A stretch of 64,000 nt of DNA from Salinimicrobium nanhaiense. GTDB lineage: Bacteria; Bacteroidota; Bacteroidia; Flavobacteriales; Flavobacteriaceae. Below are positions 34,883-43,776 of the stretch, in pieces. The stretch spans positions 81,749 to 145,748 of the forward strand of contig JAAVJQ010000009.1 of NCBI GenBank assembly GCA_012038135.1, read 5' to 3'. Each line of letters opens with the position of its first letter. Within the stretch, counting starts at the first letter, position 1. The notes below the pieces were generated by a model. It was not told the DNA's origin. It made no database searches and saw nothing but the letters and a program-made list of their open reading frames with translations. Made by a program: the position numbers and the translations under genes.

Positions 34883-36154
34883 ATGGCAGTAGACTTACTT
34901 CTTGGATTACAATGGGGAGATGAAGGAAAAGGAAAGATCGTAGATGTATTTACCAAACAATATGATATCATCGCCCGCTTCCAGGGAGGTCCAAATGCCG
35001 GTCACACCTTGGAGTTTGACGGTAAAAAGCATGTGCTCCACACAATACCTTCGGGGATTTTTCATGACAACGCAGTTAACGTTGTTGGTAACGGGGTGGT
35101 AATAGATCCAGTTATTTTCAAGAGAGAACTTGACAACCTCACAAAGTCTGGCGTAGACTATTCAAAAAAATTAATAATATCCAGGAAAGCGCATTTGATC
35201 CTTCCTACGCATCGTCTGCTCGATGCTGCCAGTGAGGCTTCAAAAGGCAAGGCTAAAATTGGTTCTACTCTTAAAGGAATTGGTCCCACTTATATGGATA
35301 AGACTGGCAGGAACGGTATTCGTGTCGGGGATCTCGAGCTTAGCGACTGGAAAGAAAAATACCGCACCCTGGCAGATAAGCATGAAGCTATGATAAGCTT
35401 CTACAATGTTGATGTGCAATATAATCTGGAAGAGCTCGAAGCAGAATTTTTTAAGGCTATAGAAACACTCAAATCACTGCAGTTCATTGACAGCGAGGAA
35501 TATCTTTATCAGGCTCAAAAAGACGGAAAATCCATTCTTGCTGAAGGAGCCCAGGGTTCTTTGCTGGATATAGATTTTGGAACATATCCTTTTGTAACTT
35601 CTTCCAATACTACAGCAGCAGGCGCCTGCACCGGACTTGGAGTTGCTCCGAACCAGATCAAAGAAGTCTTCGGAATATTTAAAGCTTACACCACCCGTGT
35701 GGGTAGCGGACCGTTCCCTACAGAACTTTTTGATGAAGATGGAGAAAAAATGGGACGCATAGGTAAGGAATTTGGAGCGACAACCGGAAGACCCCGCCGT
35801 TGTGGTTGGCTGGACATGGTTGCCCTTAAGTATGCTGTACAGGTTAGTGGAGTAACACAATTGATCATGATGAAGGCAGACGTTTTAAGCGGTTTTGACA
35901 CATTAAAGATCTGTACTGCCTACAATTATCGCGGAGATGAGATCACTCACCTGCCTTACAATATTGAGGCAGAAAATGTAACTCCGGTTTACACCCACTT
36001 CAAAGGCTGGAAGGAAGATCTTACCAAATTGAGTTCTGCCGGTGAATTGCCACAGGAACTAAAAGAATACATCACTTACATAGAAAAAGAACTTGAAATC
36101 CCTGTTAAGATCGTTTCAGTTGGTCCTGACAGGCTGCAAACGATCGAAATGTAA
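34883..36154 (+). CDS. purA: Adenylosuccinate synthetase
   Basis: Catalyses the GTP-dependent first step from IMP to AMP, 423 aa, normal length. Visible motifs are the P-loop-like LGLQWGDEGKGKIVD (Asp general base), GGPNAGHT, STLKGIGPTYMDK, and the IMP/GTP-binding TTGRPRRCGWLDMV and KADVLSGF. It is encoded just after the Fur-family regulator. Cytoplasmic, purine biosynthesis. Confidence 0.97.
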   Translation: MAVDLLLGLQWGDEGKGKIVDVFTKQYDIIARFQGGPNAGHTLEFDGKKHVLHTIPSGIFHDNAVNVVGNGVVIDPVIFKRELDNLTKSGVDYSKKLIISRKAHLILPTHRLLDAASEASKGKAKIGSTLKGIGPTYMDKTGRNGIRVGDLELSDWKEKYRTLADKHEAMISFYNVDVQYNLEELEAEFFKAIETLKSLQFIDSEEYLYQAQKDGKSILAEGAQGSLLDIDFGTYPFVTSSNTTAAGACTGLGVAPNQIKEVFGIFKAYTTRVGSGPFPTELFDEDGEKMGRIGKEFGATTGRPRRCGWLDMVALKYAVQVSGVTQLIMMKADVLSGFDTLKICTAYNYRGDEITHLPYNIEAENVTPVYTHFKGWKEDLTKLSSAGELPQELKEYITYIEKELEIPVKIVSVGPDRLQTIEM

Positions 36155-36156
36155 TT

Positions 36157-36193
36157 CTTAGAATCTAGAGTCAAGAATCAGGAATCAAGACTT
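36157..36193. repeat. GTCTTGACTCTTGG-type intergenic repeat, copy 2 (inverted)
   Basis: AATCTAGAGTCAAGAATCAGG followed by AATCAAGACTTTTT is the reverse complement of the TCTTGR word repeats at 23841 and 50468. Confidence 0.65.
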
Positions 36194-36242
36194 TTTCTTC
36201 GACAAAATTAGCTGACTGGAAATATGGATCCTGTTTAATAAT

Positions 36243-36283
36243 AAAGACCTCACCAGTTTCAGAACCCGGTGAGGTCTTTTTAT
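36243..36283. terminator. Terminator after purA
   Basis: AAGACCTCACC pairs with GGTGAGGTCTT across a 13-base loop, followed by T residues. It serves the convergent purA and GT2 genes. Confidence 0.9.
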
Positions 36284-36378
36284 TTTATCTTAAATGTTCT
36301 TTTGCTTTTAATTCAGCTCAGTCTGTCGTTTCCAACATTGCAACTGCGCACTGAATACTGAGCACTGCCAACTAAAAT

Positions 36379-37779
36379 TTATCCTCTCGTAAGCCATCCT
36401 CTTTTGCTCGCCGTAGCAATGGCATAAGGCGTAATCCAGAATAATCCAAAGGTGTACAAGATACTATAGGAATACGCCCAGAAGGATTCAGATAATTTAT
36501 ACTTTTTCGCATAAAACAGCACCGGGAAACTTGACCAGATCAGGATGCTGAAAAGCGTCGAAGCCAGGAACAATACAGGATCCATAGAGATGAAGAAAAG
36601 CATCATTAGAATGGTTGGATAGCTCATCAACAGTTTTAGTACCTGATTGAGAAACAACACCCTTGATCCTACCTTTGAACCTTCTCTGAAATCGGTGAAT
36701 ACATATTTTGCCATGGCAATGTTCTCACGCACGTTACTTCTCCCCCATCTAATGAACATCTTATAAAGTCCGGTGTATTTTTCAGGAACATTGGTATAGG
36801 CGAAGGCATTCCTTTGGAACAACACATGATATCCTTGCTTAAGGATCATATTGGTCATCGCTCTGTCTTCACCAATGTCTGAAGGGCGTCCCATAAAAGT
36901 CTGGTTGATCCACTCTTCAAGGCAGCCAAAAACAGCTTCCCTTTTGTAAGCTGCCAAAGCTCCCGGGGTACATAGCACCGATTCCAGGCTGCTTTCGGCT
37001 GAACGTACGAATTCGAAACTCAAAACAAAACTTACATCCAGCATTTTCGGCAACAAGGCTTTTTGTCCGTTGTTTAGCACACGAATATTTCCTGCTACTG
37101 CCCCACAATTTTCATTCACAACAAATGGACTCACCAGGTTTCGCAGGGTATCTGTACTAACTTCAGAATCACTGTCTACAGTCACGAAAACTTCTCCGGT
37201 TCCCAGATGGAATCCGCGGTAAAGCGCATGACGTTTTCCTTTGTTCTGAGGTTGCTGATAAATACTAACGCGATCGCCAAGATCTTTCTTAGCTTTCTGC
37301 ATCCATTCCCAGGTATCATCCTTACTACCATCATCAATAGCCAGTAACTCTAATTTACCTTCAGGATATTCACTTTTTGCCAGACTCATCAAAGTTGCCC
37401 ACACCTGTTTTCCTTCATTGTATGCAGGAACTATCACAGTAACTGTAGGAAGCTCTGCATCTGTAACCGAAACAATAGGTTTGTAACGCAGGTACAGGTA
37501 CAGGTTGTAGAAAAAGAACCCGGCTCTAAAAAGCAGCAGGGAACCTGTCACCGCTAAAAAGACTATCCCCCAGGTAGAATCGAGTCCATCAAGACTGTAC
37601 CGGCTAAAATCGTTCTGAAGCACATAAACCAGGTAAGCGGCACCAAAAAGCAATGCTAAACTAAGTGCTCGAACAAGAATACCTTTAAGATGTCTGGGAT
37701 TTTCTTTCTGATGTTCATTTAAAGCAGATCTCTCTGCTGAAGTATTAACTTGAGTTGAAGCTATGGTATTACTTTTCAT
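36379..37779 (-). CDS. Processive family 2 glycosyltransferase (NodC/hyaluronan-synthase type), 466 aa
   Basis: Membrane glycosyltransferase with two N-terminal helices (about 33-53, 68-95), a cytoplasmic GT-A domain (about 105-340) and at least three C-terminal helices. UDP-sugar-binding and catalytic motifs are VIVPAYNEG, AIDDGSKDD, VTVDSDSEV, DIGEDRAMT and the acceptor-site RWGRS, an equivalent of QxxRW. Such enzymes polymerise and export chitin-like or hyaluronan-like chains. The product here is unknown. A possible 23-residue membrane peptide gene lies just upstream on the same strand. Confidence 0.92.
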   Translation of the reverse strand: MKSNTIASTQVNTSAERSALNEHQKENPRHLKGILVRALSLALLFGAAYLVYVLQNDFSRYSLDGLDSTWGIVFLAVTGSLLLFRAGFFFYNLYLYLRYKPIVSVTDAELPTVTVIVPAYNEGKQVWATLMSLAKSEYPEGKLELLAIDDGSKDDTWEWMQKAKKDLGDRVSIYQQPQNKGKRHALYRGFHLGTGEVFVTVDSDSEVSTDTLRNLVSPFVVNENCGAVAGNIRVLNNGQKALLPKMLDVSFVLSFEFVRSAESSLESVLCTPGALAAYKREAVFGCLEEWINQTFMGRPSDIGEDRAMTNMILKQGYHVLFQRNAFAYTNVPEKYTGLYKMFIRWGRSNVRENIAMAKYVFTDFREGSKVGSRVLFLNQVLKLLMSYPTILMMLFFISMDPVLFLASTLFSILIWSSFPVLFYAKKYKLSESFWAYSYSILYTFGLFWITPYAIATASKRGWLTRG

Positions 37780-37791
37780 TTCTATTAATTC

Positions 37792-37863
37792 TTATTTGTT
37801 TATGATCCTGAAGGCGATTACTACCAATAGGACACCTGCCACACTTAGCAATCCACGTACCAA
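37792..37863 (-). CDS. Possible 23-aa membrane micropeptide upstream of the GT2 gene
   Basis: Starting at TTG (37863), the frame reads MVRGLLSVAGVLLVVIAFRI and ends INK, a single hydrophobic helix bracketed by Arg and Lys. Its stop lies 12 bp before the GT2 ATG, so it would be the first cistron of the same transcript. An in-frame stop directly precedes the TTG. Coding status is unproven. Confidence 0.4.
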   Translation of the reverse strand: MVRGLLSVAGVLLVVIAFRIINK

Positions 37864-37891
37864 CTAATTAAAAGGCTTTGTTTGAACCTTA

Positions 37892-37905
37892 TATATTTAA
37901 ATATA
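37892..37905. promoter_or_regulatory. 14-bp AT palindrome upstream of the GT2 unit
   Basis: TATATTTAAATATA is a perfect palindrome 29 bp from the micropeptide start, in the space between the GT2 gene and the divergent phosphatase gene. It may be a regulator site or a promoter element. Confidence 0.35.
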
Positions 37906-38109
37906 CCTGGCCGGGTGGGGAAATTTTCCACACCATTCCCGTGAATTACCCATAAACACTATACATGTTTGGTAACCGGATCTTGTTTTCAGATCATTTT
38001 TTCGCCATAGAAACCTCTTAAAATTTTCTTTCAGGCACTCCGCTACTCCCGGAAAAACACTATTTTAAAAGATCAGGCAGGATTTCTGCAGAAAATATAA
38101 CTACCTCCT

Positions 38110-39246
38110 ATGGCAGATACCAGATCAACAATCAAAGAGAACCTTCTTCAGGCCCTTTACCGGGCCGAACATTTCGTCACCAAAACAAAACTTGCTGTTA
38201 AGGAAAAGTTCCATCTCCTGGAGCCGATCAAGATCCTGCCGTTCTATGGCTTCGGAAATGACCATTATGTATTTATTAAAGGCCGGGTGATGGAGGAAGA
38301 AAAGATCCTGGATAAACACGGGGATCGATCCATAAAGGATCACCTGAAGGATACCTTTAAAAGATATGAGACTGACGAGATCCCGAACATAAGGATTAAA
38401 GCTTCCTTTGGAGGAAAAACAATTGAAACTGAAACGGATGCAGAAGGCTTTTTTGAATTTGAATTCAGGTTTGATGAACTTATAGATTACAAACAAACAG
38501 GGAAAAAGGTAAAACTGAAACTTCTGGAAACAAAAACAGAGGAAGATCAAACAAGCGCTGAAGGTCACATTTTTGTGCCGGGTAAGAATTCTGAATTCGG
38601 AGTAATATCAGATATTGACGACACGGTAATGATTTCCCGCATGAACCATTTTCTGGAAAAGCTGAAGATCATGCTGCTGCAGGACGCGTCGGACAGAACA
38701 CCATTCCCGGGTATTGGGGCTTTTCTGAAAGCCCTTCAACTGGGCTCTGACGGAAAGGGCTCCAATCCTCTTTTCTATGTCTCCGGAAGTGAATGGAACC
38801 TTTACGATTTGTTGGTCAATTTCATGCAGTACCACAACATTCCTCAAGGTCCTCTATTCCTGAAGGACAAAGGCTTAAACTCGGGCCAACTGGAAACAGA
38901 AAACCTGCATTATAAACAGGAGAAGATCAAACATATTCTTGAAACCTATCCCCATCTTAAATTCATTTGTATTGGCGACAGTGGACAACATGATCCCGAA
39001 GTTTATGAAAAGGTCCTGGAAGAATATCCCGGGCGCCTTCTCTGCATCTATATTCGCGACGTTACTCCGGATAAGCGTGACGGGGAAGTGGGAGAGATCA
39101 AAAAGAAGATCAACTCTAAAGGCACAGAAATGGAACTCCTGCCAGACACCTTTACGGCCGCGCGCCATGCTTTGGGAATGGGCTGGATCAATAAAGATCA
39201 GTTAGATACTATTAGGAAAAGCTGTGAAGAGGATGCAGAAAAATAA
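38110..39246 (+). CDS. App1-type (DUF2183) phosphatase, 378 aa
   Basis: The C-terminal half (about 165-340) is an HAD-like App1 domain with the DxDxT motif in ISDIDDTVMIS, then YVSGSEWNLYDLL, FLKDKG, and the second metal site in CIGDSGQHDPEVY. The yeast homologue App1 is a Mg-dependent phosphatidate phosphatase; lipid phosphatase activity here is inferred. The N-terminal half (about 40-160) looks like a beta-sandwich accessory domain (FIKGRVMEEE, ETETDAEGFFEFEF). No signal peptide. It is divergent from the GT2 gene. Confidence 0.9.
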   Translation: MADTRSTIKENLLQALYRAEHFVTKTKLAVKEKFHLLEPIKILPFYGFGNDHYVFIKGRVMEEEKILDKHGDRSIKDHLKDTFKRYETDEIPNIRIKASFGGKTIETETDAEGFFEFEFRFDELIDYKQTGKKVKLKLLETKTEEDQTSAEGHIFVPGKNSEFGVISDIDDTVMISRMNHFLEKLKIMLLQDASDRTPFPGIGAFLKALQLGSDGKGSNPLFYVSGSEWNLYDLLVNFMQYHNIPQGPLFLKDKGLNSGQLETENLHYKQEKIKHILETYPHLKFICIGDSGQHDPEVYEKVLEEYPGRLLCIYIRDVTPDKRDGEVGEIKKKINSKGTEMELLPDTFTAARHALGMGWINKDQLDTIRKSCEEDAEK

Positions 39247-39516
39247 GATGGCCCTTCTTTTTTTAGGCATTACGGTTTTCCTTTACTGCTTTCTTCCTGA
39301 ATTCTATATCTTGTCAGGGAAAACAAATCTGAACATAAGATCAAAAAAAAATAAAGTATGGGTTCTAATGGCTAGAACGACGTGGCAAAACAACCAATAA
39401 TCCCAATAAGCAGACCTATTAAAAATTGCCATTTTTGAGTACCATTAAAAATAGCAATTAAAAGATAAATCTCATTCCCAACTCCGCATTTGCGTTAATC
39501 CGGACGGTGCTAAAAA

Positions 39517-40104
39517 ATGAAAAAATCCATATTTATTGTTTTATTACTTTTTTCTTCTAAACTTTTTTCTCAGGAAATCCTGAAATATTCTGATGGAGAT
39601 CTTGAATTCAGTCTGACTAAAGTTTGCGAAGAACAAGACTGTCAGATAAGTAAAATTCAAGTATTGAAAAATGGGGTATTAAAGCAGTCAATTAAACCGG
39701 GTAAAAATAATTTCCGTAAAACATTTCCTGTAGATCAACTCTTTTTAACAGAGGACATGAATTTTGACGGCAGAACGGATTTTAGATTAATTGAATTTTT
39801 ACCTGCCGGCCCAAATATTCCTTATTTATATTGGATATACAATCCAGAACAAGACCTTTTCGAAGCAAACTCAGCATACACAGAGATAATTTTCCCCGAT
39901 TTTGATAATGAAAAGAAGGAAATCAATTCTACCTGGAGAAATGGATGTTGTCAGCACGGGAGGGACGTTTTTAAATTAATTGACGGGGTACCGGAGTTGA
40001 GCGAACGTTTTATTATTGGACATAATTCAGAGGGCAAAGAATTTTCTGAACATTGGAAAATTGAATACGGAGAATTTATTTTGATCGAAAAGAAAATTGA
40101 ATAA
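39517..40104 (+). CDS. Secreted protein, XAC2610-like, 195 aa
   Basis: A signal peptide (about 1-18, KLFSQ) is followed by a beta-rich domain. The central LTEDMNFDGRTDFRLIEFLP is the D-x-N-x-D/G-x-x-D calcium-loop-like motif seen in XAC2610-type proteins and FG-GAP-like repeats. The function of that group is unknown. CC near residue 146 and C36/C41 could form disulfides in the periplasm. It is followed closely by another small orphan gene. Confidence 0.75.
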   Translation: MKKSIFIVLLLFSSKLFSQEILKYSDGDLEFSLTKVCEEQDCQISKIQVLKNGVLKQSIKPGKNNFRKTFPVDQLFLTEDMNFDGRTDFRLIEFLPAGPNIPYLYWIYNPEQDLFEANSAYTEIIFPDFDNEKKEINSTWRNGCCQHGRDVFKLIDGVPELSERFIIGHNSEGKEFSEHWKIEYGEFILIEKKIE

Positions 40105-40152
40105 AGTCCACTTGAGTAATTAATAGTTCTCTCCTTACCATCGTTTATATCT

Positions 40153-40515
40153 ATGCAAAACGAAGTTATCACCATCAACAGGTCTTCATCAGTTTTAATT
40201 TCTCCAACCCATCTCCATTATAAATTCGGAATTGTAAACGAAACTGAAAAGATCATTCCGCTTCAAGGGATCAAAAGGTTGAATTATAGTTCCGGGATGA
40301 TCAATAAAACATCAACCGGATGTAATATATTCGCAGGCTTCTTTGCTGGAATTCTCTCTGATTATCCCGATCCCGGAAATGTGGAGACAAATCTCCCTGT
40401 TCTTACCATTGAATATTATCCTGAAGGTCATCGCTGGCCAAAATTTCTAAAGATCTCTCAGCCCGATCTATCTGAAGAAAAAGCAAATAAGATATGGCAG
40501 GCATTAGGGAAATAA
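40153..40515 (+). CDS. Hypothetical 120-aa protein
   Basis: I do not recognise this gene. The sequence (MQNEVITINRSSSVLISPTH) has no signal peptide; a Gly/Phe-rich stretch, CNIFAGFFAGILSDYP (about 57-72), is the only hydrophobic part and is too short and polar to be a certain membrane span. The C-terminal helix ends EEKANKIWQALGK. Codon use looks normal for the neighbourhood, which supports it as real. Confidence 0.65.
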   Translation: MQNEVITINRSSSVLISPTHLHYKFGIVNETEKIIPLQGIKRLNYSSGMINKTSTGCNIFAGFFAGILSDYPDPGNVETNLPVLTIEYYPEGHRWPKFLKISQPDLSEEKANKIWQALGK

Positions 40516-40612
40516 TATTGCAAATGCTGCTGTACTTCAAAACAGGCAGCAAAATGTTCACATCTTGCACAGTTGGAAAAAATGCATTGGCATAAAGTCT
40601 TCAGGAATTCAC

Positions 40613-40620
40613 TACTTTTG
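40613..40620 (+). promoter_or_regulatory. -7 box of the OstA-like gene
   Basis: TACTTTTG lies 15 bp before the TTG start chosen at 40636. It sits inside the longer open frame that begins at 40573 and so argues against the longer protein. Confidence 0.5.
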
Positions 40621-40635
40621 AACAAAATTTTTCAG

Positions 40636-42486
40636 TTGAAAAACACACGCTCTTATTATCTTTTTTTACTGCTTTTGTTGTGCGGCTTTACGGCTTTTGC
40701 ACAACAGGGGCGGCAAATAGAATATGACAGCGACCGTACCATTGTAAATGAGGAGCGTTATCCCGGAGCTTTTATTTTGAGCAAGGTAGAAAACCAGGTG
40801 GTGTTCACCCATGAAGGGATTAAGGTATGGTGTGATCAGGCAATTCTGTACGACGAGGAAAATTTCTTCAAAGCCTATGGCAATGTCCGCATGGAACAGG
40901 GTGATACCATCAGCATGACCAGCCAGTACGCCGAATACAATGGTGATACCCAGTTCGCATTTGCCAGCGGAAATGTTTTTATGCGAAATCCCCAATCGAG
41001 CCTGCAAACAGATACTCTGTTCTTTAACCGAAAAACCCAACAGGCGTATTACCGCAGCGGTGGAACTATAAGGGATACTGCCAGTGTACTCAAGAGTCGG
41101 ATAGGTCGGTATTTTCTTGAGCAGGAAAAATATTCTTTTGCTTCGGAAGTGGTGATCACCAACCCCGATTATGTTTTGCGATCAACACAGCTGGATTTCT
41201 ATTCAGAAAATGGCTACGCCTACATGTACGGGCCTTCCACGATCACCAGTGAGGCATCTACCATTTACTGCGAACGCGGATTCTACGACACTCGTGGCGA
41301 CACCGGATATTTTGTAAAGAATTCCCGGATAGACTATGAAAACCGTATTTTAGAGGGAGATAGTCTCTACTTCAACCGGAATACGAATTTTGCGTCAGGA
41401 ACAAATAACATAAAAGTTACCGATACTGTGAACAATAGTGTCATTAGAGGTCATTACGCCGAAGTTTTCCGCGACAAGGATTCGGTTTTTATAACCAGGA
41501 GAGCGGTTGCGGTGGCCCTTCAGGAAAAAGATTCCGTCTACATCCACGGTGATACGCTTATGGTTACGGGAAAACCTGAAGATCGGGTGATCCGGGGGTT
41601 TTATGATGTTCGGCTTTTTAAGAGCAACATGAGCGGGAAGAGCGATTCCATCCACGTAAGGGAAAGAACCGGGCTAACGCAAATGCTGGGAAACCCTGTT
41701 GTTTGGTCAGAGAACAATCAGCTTACCGGAGATACCATTCATTTGATTAGCAATGTGGAGACAGAAGAAATGGATTCTCTCAAGGTATTTGATAATGCCT
41801 TTATGATTCAACAAGATTCCCTTGGCGGCTATAATCAACTGAAGGGAAAGGAGATGTATGGGAAATTTGTTGATAATGAACTTAGCCAGGTGGACCTTGT
41901 AAAAAATACTGAAACTCTTTACTATATGAGGGATGATTCGGGGCAGCTTATTGGGATCAATAAAACCCTTTCAAGCTCCATAAGCATCTTTTTTGAGGAC
42001 AGCAAAGTAGAAATGATAGATTATATTCAAAATGTCGACGGTACCATTTATCCTGAAGAAGACCTGCCTCCAAATGCCAGGGAGCTTTTAGGTTTCAATT
42101 GGCGCGGGGAGGAAAAATTAAATTCGGTAGAAGATCTTTTTGCAGGAGAAGAGGAGTATGAGCTCACTCCTATCCGCGGAATTCCATTACCAGAAGAGGA
42201 AGAAGGCTTCTTTGAAAATGGAGAATCTGATAAACATTTGCTGAATGAAAAATCCAGATTGCGTCTTGAAGACCTGCAGGAAAGAGCCCAAGATACCATC
42301 CCCGGGCTTCAGGAAAATACTGTTCGTGACAGCCTACCTCAACCCGAACCTCTTATTGAACCTGAGCTTCTTGACAGTTTACCTGCCAATGATACAATTC
42401 AACAGGGCAAAGACCGGGAATCCACACCTTTAAAACAGAGGGATACCATTTCCCCTGCTGTGATCCCACAACCAAAAAAAGAATAA
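40636..42486 (+). CDS. OstA/LptA-like periplasmic protein, 616 aa
   Basis: With the TTG start at 40636 the protein opens MKNTRSYYLFLLLLLCGFTAF, a good signal peptide ending AFA-Q. Repeated beta-jellyroll units like LptA/OstA_N follow (about 30-470: ILYDEENFFKAYGNVRMEQGD, YAEYNGDTQFAFASGNVFM). The C-terminal quarter is acidic and proline-rich. LptA-like domains carry LPS across the periplasm. No LptD barrel is present, so this is a lone OstA-like protein typical of Bacteroidota. Confidence 0.85.
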   Translation: MKNTRSYYLFLLLLLCGFTAFAQQGRQIEYDSDRTIVNEERYPGAFILSKVENQVVFTHEGIKVWCDQAILYDEENFFKAYGNVRMEQGDTISMTSQYAEYNGDTQFAFASGNVFMRNPQSSLQTDTLFFNRKTQQAYYRSGGTIRDTASVLKSRIGRYFLEQEKYSFASEVVITNPDYVLRSTQLDFYSENGYAYMYGPSTITSEASTIYCERGFYDTRGDTGYFVKNSRIDYENRILEGDSLYFNRNTNFASGTNNIKVTDTVNNSVIRGHYAEVFRDKDSVFITRRAVAVALQEKDSVYIHGDTLMVTGKPEDRVIRGFYDVRLFKSNMSGKSDSIHVRERTGLTQMLGNPVVWSENNQLTGDTIHLISNVETEEMDSLKVFDNAFMIQQDSLGGYNQLKGKEMYGKFVDNELSQVDLVKNTETLYYMRDDSGQLIGINKTLSSSISIFFEDSKVEMIDYIQNVDGTIYPEEDLPPNARELLGFNWRGEEKLNSVEDLFAGEEEYELTPIRGIPLPEEEEGFFENGESDKHLLNEKSRLRLEDLQERAQDTIPGLQENTVRDSLPQPEPLIEPELLDSLPANDTIQQGKDRESTPLKQRDTISPAVIPQPKKE

Positions 42487-42490
42487 TTAC

Positions 42491-43672
42491 TTGAAACAGG
42501 ATTTCTTGAAATATCAGGCGCAAACATCGCCTTATCCGCTGGCGCTGGAAGTTTCCCACGCCTCAGGATCTTATATCTACTCCACAGATGGCGGGAAACA
42601 CCTGGATTTTGTGGCAGGAGTTTCTGCATGTACACTTGGACATTGTCATCCCCGGGTGGTCAATGCTATTAAGGAACAGTCAGAAAAATACCTTCACGTC
42701 ATGGTCTATGGGGAATATGCCCAGGGCCCGGCCGTAGAGTTATGTAAGCTGCTGGCCGAGTATTTACCTGCTCCCCTGGAGAAAACATATTTGACCAATT
42801 CCGGCACCGAGGCTATTGAAGGAGCTTTAAAACTCGCCCGCCGCTACACCGGCCGTTCAGGAATTATTGCTGCAAAAAATGCTTATCACGGCAATACAAT
42901 GGGCTCATTAAGCCTTATGACCTATGAGGAACGTCAAAAACCTTTTAGGCCCCTAATCCCTGATGTTTCCTGGATCGAATTCAACAAAGAGGAAGATCTT
43001 GGTAAGATCACAGAACATACTGCAGGAGTCATTTTGGAAAGCATTCAAGGCGGCGCTGGATTTATTCAGCCGCAGAACGATTATCTTAAAAAGGTAAAAA
43101 ACCGTTGTGAAGAAGTTGGAGCGCTTTTGATCCTTGACGAGATCCAACCAGGCTTCGGGCGCACGGGAAAACTATTCGGATTTCAGAATTTTGACATGGT
43201 ACCCGATGTTGTGGTGATGGGCAAAGGAATGGGCGGCGGAATGCCTATTGGCGCTTTCACCGCTTCCGCAGAAATGATGGATAAGCTGAGCCATGATCCA
43301 AAGATGGGACATATCACTACCTTTGGCGGCAATCCCGTGATAGCTTCCGCAGTATTAGCGACTTTAAAAGAGCTTATAGAAGGAAATCTGGTGAAAGAAA
43401 CCCTTGACAAGGAAAAACTCTTCAGGAAATTGCTGGTGCATCCGTTAATAACTGAAGTTCGTGGCCGCGGATTAATGCTCGCTCCTATCGTTACTTCCGA
43501 AGAAATTGTTAATGAATTGGTGCTAAGAGCTCAGAATAAAGGATTAGTTCTGTTCTGGTTGCTTTTTGAAGGAAAGGCCGTGAGGATCACACCTCCCCTG
43601 ACTATTTCTGAAGAGGAAATCAAAGAAGGATGCGGCATAATTATTGACATATTGGATGAATTAACGCAGTAA
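42491..43672 (+). CDS. Class III PLP-dependent aminotransferase, 393 aa
   Basis: A fold type I aminotransferase with TNSGTEAIEGALKLAR, AYHGNTMGSLS, ESIQGGAGF, the PLP-pairing Asp in LLILDEIQPGFGRTG and the Schiff-base Lys in VVMGKGMGGGMP. Similar to the acetylornithine/ornithine/4-aminobutyrate group, but the substrate cannot be set from sequence. It starts at TTG 4 bp after the OstA-like stop codon and is probably in the same operon. Confidence 0.93.
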   Translation: MKQDFLKYQAQTSPYPLALEVSHASGSYIYSTDGGKHLDFVAGVSACTLGHCHPRVVNAIKEQSEKYLHVMVYGEYAQGPAVELCKLLAEYLPAPLEKTYLTNSGTEAIEGALKLARRYTGRSGIIAAKNAYHGNTMGSLSLMTYEERQKPFRPLIPDVSWIEFNKEEDLGKITEHTAGVILESIQGGAGFIQPQNDYLKKVKNRCEEVGALLILDEIQPGFGRTGKLFGFQNFDMVPDVVVMGKGMGGGMPIGAFTASAEMMDKLSHDPKMGHITTFGGNPVIASAVLATLKELIEGNLVKETLDKEKLFRKLLVHPLITEVRGRGLMLAPIVTSEEIVNELVLRAQNKGLVLFWLLFEGKAVRITPPLTISEEEIKEGCGIIIDILDELTQ

Positions 43673-43776
43673 ACACTGATTGTTGATTACTTTGTTAACA
43701 ACAATTTTAGATAAATCAGGTGTCGCTGTAGAACATTTATAACTTTAATACTGTAGAAATCAGTAACAAATAGCTT

